A stretch of DNA of 64,000 nt. Origin: Akkermansiaceae bacterium. Lineage in GTDB: Bacteria > Verrucomicrobiota > Verrucomicrobiia > Verrucomicrobiales > Akkermansiaceae. The notes beneath the pieces are model-generated. The model was not told the origin of the DNA, ran no database searches, and was given only the letters and a program-made list of their open reading frames with translations. This document shows positions 1 to 10,152 of this stretch, piece after piece. Position numbers and translations under genes: made by a program. Position 1 is the first letter of the stretch, and the number at the start of each line of letters is the position of its first letter. The stretch covers positions 22,765 to 86,764 of the forward strand of contig CANHPN010000004.1 of assembly GCA_947462535.1 (NCBI GenBank), read 5' to 3'.

Positions 1-34
1 AATAATCCTCGGCTGCCAATCCCTTTTGACCCTT

Positions 35-1279
35 ATGAGAACACTCACCCAAATCGCCCCCATCGCCGCGCTCGTCTGCGCTACCGCCAGCTTCGCTGCG
101 GAAGCCCCAGTCATGCGCGCTCTCTTCAATGGCAAGGATCTCAGCGGCTGGACCGGCGGCGGATACATCGTCGAGGACGGTGCCATCGTCTGCACTTCTG
201 CGGGGAAAAACCTGATGACCGAACAGACGTTTTCCAACTACGTCCTCGACTTCGAATTCAAGCTGCCGCCCGGCGGAAACAACGGGCTCGGCGTGCACTA
301 TCCGGGAACCGGTGATGGCGCCTACACCGGAATGGAATTCCAGATCCTCGACAACACCGCAGAGAAGTACAAGGACCTCAAGCAATACCAGTTCCACGGC
401 TCGCTTTACACGCTGGTCCCGGCGAAAAAATCCGGACTCAAGCCCGTGGGCGAGTGGAACCACGAGCGAGTGAGCGTGTTAGGCCCGGCGGTGACCGTCG
501 AGCTCAACGGCGAGATCATCCTCAATGTAAATCTCGACGAGCTGGCAGCCAGCCACCCGGATCACCAGGGCGTGAAGCGCCGCGCCGGTCACATCGCCTG
601 GCTCGGCCATGGCGACGGCGTTGCGTTCCGCAACATCCAGATCGCGGAAATCCCGCCAGCCGCTAACACCGAGGGCGTGACGGCTGCCGGATTCACCCGG
701 CTTTTCAACGGCAAAAATCTCGACGGCTGGAAACATGGCAACAGCCCGGAATGGACCGTGGATAACGGAATTCTCAAGCACAGCGGCCGTCGCGGCGAGC
801 CTGCGGATCTCTGGAGCGAGAAGGAATACGGCGACTGCACCCTCGTCTTCGATTGGCGCTGGAGCGGCCGCGGGCCGATGAAACCCCAACCGATCGTGAT
901 GCCCGACGGATCGCAAAACGGCACGGCCGAGATCGAGGAGTTAGACAGCGGCGTTTATCTCCGCGGCAACACCAAGAGCCAAGTTAACTTGTGGAACTGG
1001 CCGATCGGCTCCGGCGAGGTTTACGGCTACCGCACCGACTCCGCGATGTCCGCCGAGGTGAAGGCCGGCGTGACTCCAAAGACCAAGGCGGATCTCCCGC
1101 TCGGCGAGTGGAACCGCACGATGATCACGCTAAAGGGCGACCGCCTCAGTGTCTCGCTCAACGGCCGCGTGGTCATCGAGAATGCGCAGCTTCCCGGCGT
1201 CCCGGCCAAGGGTGCGATCGGCCTGCAACATCACGGGGCCGCGATCGATTTCGCGAATCTGTGGATCAAAGAGCGGTGA
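35..1279 (+). CDS. Secreted protein with two DUF1080 (3-keto-disaccharide hydrolase-like) domains
   Basis: The protein has about 414 residues. A hydrophobic N-terminal signal peptide ends near the AEAP motif, so it is probably exported. Two tandem DUF1080 jelly-roll domains are visible. Each opens with the typical LFNGKDLSGW or LFNGKNLDGW motif (around residues 30 and 227) and each contains a GEWN motif. DUF1080 domains are abundant in Verrucomicrobiota and Planctomycetota, and some cleave 3-keto-glycosides; the exact substrate here is unknown. The ATG at 35 is preferred over a TTG three codons upstream. folC follows after 15 bp, but no functional link is evident. The family call is firm; the enzymatic role is inferred. 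Confidence 0.85.
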   Translation: MRTLTQIAPIAALVCATASFAAEAPVMRALFNGKDLSGWTGGGYIVEDGAIVCTSAGKNLMTEQTFSNYVLDFEFKLPPGGNNGLGVHYPGTGDGAYTGMEFQILDNTAEKYKDLKQYQFHGSLYTLVPAKKSGLKPVGEWNHERVSVLGPAVTVELNGEIILNVNLDELAASHPDHQGVKRRAGHIAWLGHGDGVAFRNIQIAEIPPAANTEGVTAAGFTRLFNGKNLDGWKHGNSPEWTVDNGILKHSGRRGEPADLWSEKEYGDCTLVFDWRWSGRGPMKPQPIVMPDGSQNGTAEIEELDSGVYLRGNTKSQVNLWNWPIGSGEVYGYRTDSAMSAEVKAGVTPKTKADLPLGEWNRTMITLKGDRLSVSLNGRVVIENAQLPGVPAKGAIGLQHHGAAIDFANLWIKER

Positions 1280-1294
1280 ATTGACTGCGTCACC

Positions 1295-2506
1295 ATGCGC
1301 TATCGTGAAGCTATCGACTGGTTGTTTGGCACCCAGCTGTTTGGAATCAAACTGGGGCTCGATGGGCCGCGCCAGTTGCTCAAGGAGTTTCTCGCCTATC
1401 CGGCGCACGGAGTGCGAGTCATCCACGTCGCCGGGACTAACGGTAAAGGCAGCACCTGTGCGATGATCGACAGCATCGCCCGCGCCTGCGGTCGGCGCTG
1501 CGGGCTTTTCACCTCGCCGCATCTCATCGATTACCGCGAGCGGATCAAGGTGAACGGCGAGGAAATCCCGGAAGACGCCTGCGCCGCGATGCTCACCGAG
1601 TTGCGCGCCCTGTGCGAGCGGATGGAAACGCATCCGACGTTTTTTGAAATCACGCTGGCACTCGCGATGCGTTGGTTCCGCCTCCGCGAGTGCGAGATCA
1701 TCGTCCTCGAAACCGGCATGGGCGGGCGGCTCGATGCCACCACCGCGGTGCCCGCGGATGTCTGCGTGATCACCCCGGTGGGCCTGGATCACATGCAGCA
1801 TCTTGGAAATACCCTCGAAGAAATCGCCGCGGAAAAGGCCGGGATTTTCGTGCGTGGAAAACCCGCGATTTCCGCCCCTCAGGATGCCGGCGTGCGTCGG
1901 GTGTTGGAAAAGGAGGCGAATGAAAAACGTTCCCTGCTAGAGTTCGTGGAGGAGCCGCTACTCGGCTATCCGATGGCGCTGGCGGGCGAGCACCAGACAT
2001 GGAACGCCGCGCTCGCGGTGGCCGCGCTGCATCGCTTGGGAATCCCTCTCAGCTCTGACAGCGTCGGCTACGGGCTCCGTAATGTTAGTTGGCCGGGGCG
2101 CTTTGAAATCATCCGGCCCGGCGTCGTCTTGGACGGCGCGCACAACCCGCACTCCGCGGAAGTTCTCGCAGAAACCTGGCGGCGCAGCTTTCCCGGCAAG
2201 CAGGCATCGCTTGTCTTCAGCGCCGTGGCCGGCAAGGACATCCCCGGCATCCTGGAAATCCTCGCCCCGCTCGCCTCGCGGATTTTCCTCTGCCCGGTCG
2301 ATACACCGAGGGCGGCTCCTCCCGAAGAACTCGCGGGCTATCTGCCACCGGACGCTCCGCCGCACGAGACATTCGGGAGTTTTGCAAACGCGTTCACCGC
2401 GGCGAGTTCGCAAGGCGAACCCGTCCTCGTGGCGGGCTCGCTCTTTCTCGTCGGCGAGGCGCGGGCTTTCCTAACTTCCGGAGGGTTCCAGCCGAGCTTG
2501 CAGTGA
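1295..2506 (+). CDS. folC: Folylpolyglutamate synthase / dihydrofolate synthase
   Basis: The 403-residue length is normal for a FolC/Mur-ligase-family enzyme, which adds glutamate to dihydropteroate and/or folates using ATP. The P-loop GTNGKGS is at residues 47-53. It is followed by the folate-binding stretch around FTSPHLIDYRERI, the ETGMGGRLDATT motif and the C-terminal domain motif VVLDGAHNPHS. The protein should be cytoplasmic. Whether it carries both dihydrofolate synthase and polyglutamylation activities cannot be told from sequence. The ATG start lies 15 bp after the preceding gene. Confidence 0.93.
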   Translation: MRYREAIDWLFGTQLFGIKLGLDGPRQLLKEFLAYPAHGVRVIHVAGTNGKGSTCAMIDSIARACGRRCGLFTSPHLIDYRERIKVNGEEIPEDACAAMLTELRALCERMETHPTFFEITLALAMRWFRLRECEIIVLETGMGGRLDATTAVPADVCVITPVGLDHMQHLGNTLEEIAAEKAGIFVRGKPAISAPQDAGVRRVLEKEANEKRSLLEFVEEPLLGYPMALAGEHQTWNAALAVAALHRLGIPLSSDSVGYGLRNVSWPGRFEIIRPGVVLDGAHNPHSAEVLAETWRRSFPGKQASLVFSAVAGKDIPGILEILAPLASRIFLCPVDTPRAAPPEELAGYLPPDAPPHETFGSFANAFTAASSQGEPVLVAGSLFLVGEARAFLTSGGFQPSLQ

Positions 2507-2540
2507 TCACAAATCTCGGAAGGGAGGTGACTCTTCAATT

Positions 2541-2566
2541 GGAGTGCGGAATTTATTCCGCGCTCC
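2541..2566. repeat. 26-bp near-perfect palindrome, possible terminator
   Basis: The arms GGAGTGCGGAAT and ATTCCGCGCTCC pair with one G-T mismatch around a tiny AT loop. The palindrome lies 35 bp after the folC stop and contains the stop codon of the convergent korA stump. No T-tract follows on either strand, so it is either a weak terminator or a REP-like repeat sitting at a deletion end. Confidence 0.5.
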
Positions 2567-2813
2567 AGTTCATCCACCCGCCTACCAGCGAGTCGAGTGC
2601 GTCGCCCGGCGTGAGCACGGTCACGCTGCCGAAGTGGACTTGGAACGCGGAGCCGCCCGCGATGGTGCCGATCAGCGCGCGGATTTCCGCCGGGTAATCC
2701 GGGAAAGTCGCGATGGCGTTGGGGACGGTGACGCTGGTGTCGGTGAAACGCTCGCCAACGATTTGCATTCCGTCACCGGAATCACCGGCGAAGCGGACTA
2801 CCACGGATTTCAT
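2553..2813 (-). pseudogene. 5' stump of 2-oxoacid:ferredoxin oxidoreductase alpha subunit (korA)
   Basis: The 86 codons start cleanly with ATG. They match the N-terminal gamma-domain of KorA-type subunits: VVVRFAGDSGDGMQ near the start, then ATFPDYPAEIRA and AFQVHFG, with TPGDALDSLV near the end. Intact KorA is around 600 residues. Here the homology stops abruptly after LV, and a few unrelated codons lead to TAA inside the palindrome at 2541-2566. Everything after roughly residue 75 has been deleted. No korB is visible nearby. Family recognition is confident; non-function is inferred from the loss of the catalytic body. Confidence 0.75.
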
Positions 2814-2834
2814 CTCGCGGAAGCCGCGGGTGGA

Positions 2835-4373
2835 TCACCCCTGCGGGATCTTATACTGGGCTCGGAGTTCCTGATGGGTCTTCTTCATCTCCGCGAGGAC
2901 CGTCGCGTAGGCTGGATCAGCGTGGACGCTTTTCATTTCCTGCGGGTCTTTTTCGAGATCGAAGAGCTGCCACTCGTCGGTCTTGGGCAGGTGGAACAAC
3001 TTGTAGCGTTCGCTGCGGACACCGTCGTGCGCGGCGACGCGGTGGGTGCCCTCGCCGGAGTAGTAGTAATAGATCGCCTTGCGCCAGTCGGCCGGGGCGG
3101 CGCAGTCGTTTTTCAGCAGCGGCAGCAGGCTGCGACCCTGGATATCCTCCGGGACTGCGACGCCTGCTGCTTCCAGGAAGGTCGGCGCGTAATCGATGTT
3201 TTGGATCAGTGCCTTGGAGCGGACGCCGGGCTTCACCACTCCGGGCCAGCGGATCAGGAAGGGCATGGCGAGCGATTCCTCGAACATCCAGCGCTTGTCA
3301 TACCAGCCATGCTCACCCAGATAGAATCCCTGGTCGGAGGAGTAGATGACCATGGTGTTCTTCGCGAGGCCGGACTCGTCGAGATAGTCTAGCAAGCGCC
3401 CAACGTTCTCGTCCACCGCGCGGATACAGCGGAGGTAGTTCTTGATGTAGCGCTGGTATTTCCAACGGGTGACGTCCTTGTCGCTGAGTTTCCCGGCCGC
3501 GAGATCATTGAGGAGTTTCTGGTTCTCCGCGCCGTAGGCCTGGTCGAAAGCGGCCTGTTGGGCGGTGCTCATGCGCTTGTATTCGCCGTTGGCCATGCCT
3601 TTCCGGAATCGCGGATCGGTTGGCTCACCGTGAAGCAGGAGGTCGTTTCCCCACCAGAAATCCTTCTCCAGCGTCATCTGCTGCTTTTTGAGCGCCTCGC
3701 TGCGGTTCGCGTAGTTGTCGAACAGGGTTTCCGGCTCCGGCAGGTCCATGCCGTCGAAGAGTTTGTAATGTCGTTCCGCTGGCGACCAGTTGCGGTGGGG
3801 GGCTTTTTGCTGGCTCATCAGCACGAACGGCTTGTCCTTGTCGCGGCGGTTCTTGAGCCAGTCGAGCGACTTGTCTGTGATGATGTCGGTGACGTAGCCG
3901 TCGATGCGCTTGGTGGATCCATCCATCTGGATGAAGTCCGGATTATAGTAACTCCCCTGCCCCGGGAGGACTTCCCAGTGATCGAAGCCGGTGGGATTGC
4001 TAACAAGGTGCCATTTCCCGATGACGGCGGTCTGATAGCCGGCCTGTTGGAGGTATTTCGGAAACGTCGGCTGGGCACCGTTGAACCTCGAGCTGTTATT
4101 GTCGATGAAACCGTTGATGAGCGAGTGCTTGCCCGTCAGGATGCAGGCGCGCGACGGGCCGCAGATCGAGTTGGCGCAATACGAGCGCTCGAAAACCGCA
4201 CCCTGCTTGGCGAGGCGGTCGATGTTGGGCGTGGGGGCGATGTCCTTGAAACGGCCGCCATAGGCGGAAATCGCCTGCAGCGCGTGGTCGTCGGTAAAGA
4301 TGAACAGGATGTTAGGCCGCTCCGCCGCGAGGCTGGAAAAAGATGTTAGAGCAAGGATCGAAAGGACTCGCAT
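2835..4373 (-). CDS. Secreted type I sulfatase
   Basis: This is a 512-residue arylsulfatase-family protein with a short signal peptide (cleavage likely near LAAERP). The metal-binding DDH follows NILFIFT. The sulfatase signature CGPSR starts at Cys71, which must be oxidised to formylglycine by a maturase; the residues GKHS after it fit the family. Other conserved blocks are GKWHL and the SDQGFYLGEHGWYDKR region. The expected role is desulfation of a sulfated glycan or other sulfate ester in the periplasm or outside the cell. No carbohydrate-utilisation cluster surrounds it, so the substrate is unknown. Confidence 0.92.
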   Translation of the reverse strand: MRVLSILALTSFSSLAAERPNILFIFTDDHALQAISAYGGRFKDIAPTPNIDRLAKQGAVFERSYCANSICGPSRACILTGKHSLINGFIDNNSSRFNGAQPTFPKYLQQAGYQTAVIGKWHLVSNPTGFDHWEVLPGQGSYYNPDFIQMDGSTKRIDGYVTDIITDKSLDWLKNRRDKDKPFVLMSQQKAPHRNWSPAERHYKLFDGMDLPEPETLFDNYANRSEALKKQQMTLEKDFWWGNDLLLHGEPTDPRFRKGMANGEYKRMSTAQQAAFDQAYGAENQKLLNDLAAGKLSDKDVTRWKYQRYIKNYLRCIRAVDENVGRLLDYLDESGLAKNTMVIYSSDQGFYLGEHGWYDKRWMFEESLAMPFLIRWPGVVKPGVRSKALIQNIDYAPTFLEAAGVAVPEDIQGRSLLPLLKNDCAAPADWRKAIYYYYSGEGTHRVAAHDGVRSERYKLFHLPKTDEWQLFDLEKDPQEMKSVHADPAYATVLAEMKKTHQELRAQYKIPQG

Positions 4374-4394
4374 GATCGTTGGCGTTTCCAGGTT

Positions 4395-5579
4395 TCAGGG
4401 AATCTCCCACTTGTAAGGGGCACTGGAGATTTTTTCATTTCCTCCGGCGGTCACGTGGACGACGTCCTCGATGCGGCAGCCGCCAAGTCCGCGGTAGTAA
4501 AGGCCGGGCTCCATGGTCACCACCATTCCCTTCTTGAGTTTTTGGGGGGATGCCGGGCGGACGGAAGGCCCTTCGTGGACCTCGAGCCCGATGCCGTGGC
4601 CGATGGCGTGAAAGAAGCCTTCCGGCTCGCGGCTGTTCTTGATCGTCTTGTAGCCTTCCTTGGCGAAAAACGTCTCGACCGCGTCCTGCACCTTGCCGCC
4701 GGTCACGCCGGGCTTGATCACACTGATGCCCAGCTCGTGGGCTCGCTTGACCGTGCGGACCAAGCGCCGTTGCGCGTCGCTGGCCGTGCCCTTGAGGAAG
4801 GTTCGGGTCATGTCGCCCCAGTAGCCGTCCTCGACGCGGCGCGGGAAAATATCCACCACGATCAACTCGCCGGCGCGGATCGGTCCGTAGCCGGCGTTGT
4901 GGCAATCGCAGCCCTGGTCGCCTGAGGCGGCGATGGTGTCGAGCGCCACCGCGCCCTCGGCGAGGGTGGCCATGCTGATGAGTTCGCGGAGGCGCTCGGA
5001 GGTGAGCGTCCGGCCCTCGTGGATCACCAGTCCGTTGCGGATTTTGGAATCGGCGAGGGTTTTGGCCACTACCCGCAAGCCAGCGGCGCTGGCGCGGTTT
5101 CCCTTGCGCAGGGCATCGACTTCCGCGGCGGTTTTGATCAGGCGTTGGGGCAGCAGGTGGCCGTTTTCAGCCGCCGTGATTTTCAGCCCGGCGTCCCTGA
5201 GCTTGAAAGCCAGTCCGGCAGGAAACCGGGAGCCCACTTGGAACTCATCGATTTGATAGAGCTTGGCCAGGTGGATCACTAGCTGGCAGTCATCCGGCAC
5301 GACACCCTTCGCCAGTTTGAAGCGCTTGGCTGCGGCCTCGCGGATTTCCGGCAGCAGCAGCACCTCGTCGAACGCCGACTCTTTCGACATCCGCGAGTAT
5401 TCCATCGGCACGGTTAGGCCGATTTTCTTGTTTCCCAGGGTGAAGGCGAGATACGGGTCGCTGGCGCGGAAGCGGCTGAAATAGAGCATGTCCGGATCAT
5501 CGGAGGACGCGTGAAACAGCATGGATGAGGAAGAGGCTCCGTTGGTTTTTTTCGGAGTGGCGGATCGGCGTTTCGTCAT
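4395..5579 (-). CDS. M24 family metallopeptidase (Xaa-Pro aminopeptidase-like)
   Basis: An N-terminal creatinase-like domain (from SSDDPDMLYFSRF) is followed by a pita-bread M24 catalytic domain. The five metal ligands are visible: Asp in VVDIF, Asp in GDMTRTF, His in HAIGHGIGLEVHE, Glu in MEPGLYY and Glu in CRIEDVV. It probably removes N-terminal residues preceding proline, in the cytoplasm. The start is uncertain: candidates are TTG 5618, ATG 5579 and ATG 5522, and none has a good Shine-Dalgarno. ATG 5522 would begin right at the conserved domain; 5579 adds a basic Ser-rich leader. Confidence 0.88.
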   Translation of the reverse strand: MTKRRSATPKKTNGASSSSMLFHASSDDPDMLYFSRFRASDPYLAFTLGNKKIGLTVPMEYSRMSKESAFDEVLLLPEIREAAAKRFKLAKGVVPDDCQLVIHLAKLYQIDEFQVGSRFPAGLAFKLRDAGLKITAAENGHLLPQRLIKTAAEVDALRKGNRASAAGLRVVAKTLADSKIRNGLVIHEGRTLTSERLRELISMATLAEGAVALDTIAASGDQGCDCHNAGYGPIRAGELIVVDIFPRRVEDGYWGDMTRTFLKGTASDAQRRLVRTVKRAHELGISVIKPGVTGGKVQDAVETFFAKEGYKTIKNSREPEGFFHAIGHGIGLEVHEGPSVRPASPQKLKKGMVVTMEPGLYYRGLGGCRIEDVVHVTAGGNEKISSAPYKWEIP

Positions 5580-5718
5580 GAGGTTCGGGATGGGAATGGA
5601 TTTCCCGCGCACACACAAGGAGAGAAATCAACCCGCCCGGGCGATGCCGGAATTCATGGTTTCGAAGATACCCCCGATCCCCGGAAAACCCATCAACCGC
5701 AATGTCATTCGCGTCAGG

Positions 5719-5937
5719 TTAAGGCCGGGATGTCTCCACAGGGGATTTACGGATTCGCTTGTCCCATTCGATGTGCATCCGGTCGGGATCGAATGCGGCT
5801 AGACCTGCTAGGTTGCGGGCTTTGATAAGTCCGACGGCCAGCAAATCATATAGCTTTTCGCAACCCAAATCCGCCCGTCCGACCACCGTTCCAATTCTCT
5901 GTGCGATCCTCATTCCGAGGTGATGGGCAATCATCAA
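5719..5937 (-). CDS. Small hypothetical ORF or remnant
   Basis: This ORF of 72 codons has no recognised family. It has a mixed, protein-like composition, ending with HIEWDKRIRKSP before the tail. It lies in a 718-bp stretch without any intact recognised gene that also holds a protease remnant and a palindromic repeat, so it may be another gene stump. There is no clear ribosome-binding site. Confidence 0.25.
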   Translation of the reverse strand: MMIAHHLGMRIAQRIGTVVGRADLGCEKLYDLLAVGLIKARNLAGLAAFDPDRMHIEWDKRIRKSPVETSRP

Positions 5938-5964
5938 TAGCCTCGACTAACAATAATTGGCGGC

Positions 5965-6147
5965 TTGAGCCGTGGCGCTCTGACGCAGAACGTGAACTAC
6001 GCCGTGAGGAACGGCTATCTGCTCGGTTTCCTCGAAGCCGTCCCCGAAGCCAGCGCGGGAATGCGCGATGCGAAGACCCACGGGCAGAAGTTCGAGGCCG
6101 TGGTGGACGACGTGAAGAAGGCGCCGGTGCTTATCATCGGTTATTGA
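5965..6147 (+). pseudogene. 3' stump resembling a trypsin-like serine protease C-terminus
   Basis: Around 60 residues, including LTQNVNYAVRNGYLLGFLE and ending KKAPVLIIGY, resemble the C-terminal end of bacterial trypsin-like peptidases, where a QNVNYAVK..YLL segment precedes a short hydrophobic end. There is no catalytic domain: no His, Asp or GDSGG motif lies upstream in any frame. Readable homology extends to about 5945 without an ATG. This is best read as the surviving 3' end of a deleted gene. Confidence 0.45.
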
Positions 6148-6263
6148 TGCGAGGGAGCGGCATGAAACAAAACGCGGATGGCCCGCCGCGTCGGCCAGGG
6201 CCACTTCCGCAAGCTGGTGCCAGTTGTGGGGGAAGAGCCCGAGGAAGTTGAGGATAAAAGAAA

Positions 6264-6323
6264 GTGTCCAGGCTGTCTCAGCCGGGAGCAAAGGAGGGCT
6301 CTCGGCTGAGACAGCCGGAACAC
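6264..6323. repeat. REP-like long inverted repeat, family A
   Basis: Two 26-base arms, 6264-6289 and 6298-6323, are reverse complements with three mismatches and an 8-base loop. The core is GGCTGTCTCAGCCG next to GTGTCC. Related copies lie at 31848-31908 and 34921-34945. It sits 13 bp beyond the truB stop codon, so it could also act as a terminator for truB. Confidence 0.75.
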
Positions 6324-6336
6324 AGTCGACACTCCT

Positions 6337-7071
6337 TTACGCGCCGCGCATCAGCGAGATTTCCGCAAGGGAAATGAGCGCCCTGTAAAGATCCTCGCGC
6401 GGTGCGGTTTTCAGATCCATCACCGGAACCGCGCGGTCCAAGGTGAACTTCCCCGACCGTGTCCGCCGCAGAGCGCTGAGATGCGCACCACAACCGAGCT
6501 GCGCGCCGATGTCGTGCGCGTAAGTCCGGACATAAAAGCCCTTGGAGCAATTCACCGTGAAATCCACTTCCGGCAGCTCGATGCGCGTCACCTCGTTGGA
6601 CGTGATATGCACCTTGCGTGGCTCGCGGACGATCTCGATGCCTTTTCTAGCAAGTTTATACAGCGGCACGCCGTCCTTCTTGATCGCCGAAACCATCGGC
6701 GGGATCTGCTCGAAGTCGCCCATGAAGCCGTCGAAGGCTGCCTGGATTTGCTCCTTGGAATAATCTCCAACAGGCTTTGTTTCCAGCGTCTCACCCTGGC
6801 GGTCCTGTGTGCTGGTAGTCGAGCCGAGTGTGAGCGTGCCTACGTATTGCTTGTCCTCGCTCATGAGCAAATCCTGGATCTTGGTGGCCCGGCCAATGAC
6901 TAACATCAGCAGTCCGGTCGCCATCGGGTCGAGCGTGCCGCAGTGGCCGATCTTTTTGGTGTTCAGGGCGCGGCGGGCGATGGCGACGACATCGTGCGAT
7001 GTCATGTCTTCCGCTTTATCGATTAATAGCACGCCGCTCGGGCCGTCTGAATCCATGGGATTGTTTCTCAT
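6337..7071 (-). CDS. truB: tRNA pseudouridine-55 synthase
   Basis: The protein has 244 residues. It isomerises U55 in the T-loop of tRNAs. The catalytic motif GTLDPMATG (Asp48) is present. Further TruB motifs are VLLIDK near the start, KQYVGTLTLG and SKGFYVRTYAHDIG. It lies 14 bp downstream of the nrnA-like gene on the same strand, a pairing common in bacteria (often with rbfA and infB, absent here). ATG at 7056 is an alternative start. Confidence 0.95.
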   Translation of the reverse strand: MRNNPMDSDGPSGVLLIDKAEDMTSHDVVAIARRALNTKKIGHCGTLDPMATGLLMLVIGRATKIQDLLMSEDKQYVGTLTLGSTTSTQDRQGETLETKPVGDYSKEQIQAAFDGFMGDFEQIPPMVSAIKKDGVPLYKLARKGIEIVREPRKVHITSNEVTRIELPEVDFTVNCSKGFYVRTYAHDIGAQLGCGAHLSALRRTRSGKFTLDRAVPVMDLKTAPREDLYRALISLAEISLMRGA

Positions 7072-7085
7072 ACAGTGGGTGAAGG

Positions 7086-8093
7086 TCAGAGTCCGGCGGC
7101 TTCGATGCGGCGGTGGATCGCGCCGAGCACCCGCGATTTGGCGTCTTCGAGCGGACCCGCCATGCGGATGCCGGCGGCCAGCGCGTGGCCACCGCCGCCG
7201 AACTCCGTCGCGATCTGGCAGACGTCGAGGCGGCGGTCTTTCGAGCGCATCGAGATCCGGATCTTCCCGTCCGGCAGCTCTTCGAAAAACACCGCGAGCT
7301 GCACTCCGCGGATCGCGCGGATCAGGTCGATGAGTCCCTCGCTGTCCTCCGGCAGCAGGCCGAGATCGATGCGGAGCTGGTCGCGCATCGTCCAGTTGGC
7401 GACCAGTCCGTTCTCGGAAAGCTCCAGCGTGTTGAGCAGCGCGCGCATCAGCTCGAGGCGGCGGAACGGATAGTTGTCGTAGATGAGCGAGTTGATCGTC
7501 CCCACGTCCAGCCCGCGGCGGATCAGGTCTGCGCCCAGTGCGTAGGTCGCATCCGTGGTGGACGGATATTGGAACGAGCCGGTGTCGGTGGAAACCGCGA
7601 CATAGATCGCATCGCGCGATTCCGCCGGCATCGGCAGGCCGAGCGCGATGATGAGTTGATAGAGGATCTGTCCTGTCGCCGGGCTTTTCGAGTCGATCAG
7701 GTTCAAGTCGCCGTATTTCGGGTTGGAAACGTGGTGGTCGATGTTAAGCCAGATTTTCGCCTTGGAAGCGGCGCGCAGCGCGTTGTCGCCGAGGCGCGGC
7801 TTGGTCGCGGTGTCCAGGGCGATGGCGACTTCCGCGTCCAGCGGCTCGGCCGGCGGCAGCTCGATTTTTCCCGAGCCGGCCATGAACGCGAGATTGTCCG
7901 GCAGCCCGTCCTCGTTGATGAGGCGCACGCTTTTTCCCGCCGCCATCAGCGCGTAGCCGAGCGCGAGTTGCGAGCCGATGGCGTCGCCGTCCGGCCGCAC
8001 GTGGCTGATCAGGACGAACGACTGGTGGTTACGCAGGACTTCGCCGATTTGCTCGAAGCTGGCGTTTTCAGGAATGCTGGTGGATTCGCTCAT
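7086..8093 (-). CDS. nrnA: DHH/DHHA1 phosphoesterase (NrnA-type oligoribonuclease/pAp phosphatase)
   Basis: The protein has 335 residues from the ATG at 8093; the frame stays open further upstream but lacks homology there. DHH-family motifs are visible: HVRPDGDAIGS (metal-binding), ALDTA, the DHH of NIDHHVSN and the C-terminal DHHA1 motif GGGGHALAAG. NrnA enzymes degrade short RNA oligonucleotides to mononucleotides and dephosphorylate pAp. It is likely co-transcribed with truB and divergent from recQ. Confidence 0.9.
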   Translation of the reverse strand: MSESTSIPENASFEQIGEVLRNHQSFVLISHVRPDGDAIGSQLALGYALMAAGKSVRLINEDGLPDNLAFMAGSGKIELPPAEPLDAEVAIALDTATKPRLGDNALRAASKAKIWLNIDHHVSNPKYGDLNLIDSKSPATGQILYQLIIALGLPMPAESRDAIYVAVSTDTGSFQYPSTTDATYALGADLIRRGLDVGTINSLIYDNYPFRRLELMRALLNTLELSENGLVANWTMRDQLRIDLGLLPEDSEGLIDLIRAIRGVQLAVFFEELPDGKIRISMRSKDRRLDVCQIATEFGGGGHALAAGIRMAGPLEDAKSRVLGAIHRRIEAAGL

Positions 8094-8184
8094 GGGGTGG
8101 AACCGCGGCGCGGGAGGCGGATTGTTCCCGCGAACCTCCTCCGCGCAAGGATAAACCTGAGAATGCGCCGAATCCGCTTCCCGC

Positions 8185-10122
<1,938 letters not shown>

Positions 10123-10152
10123 AACGATGAAATCACGCGCTATGATCCCCGC

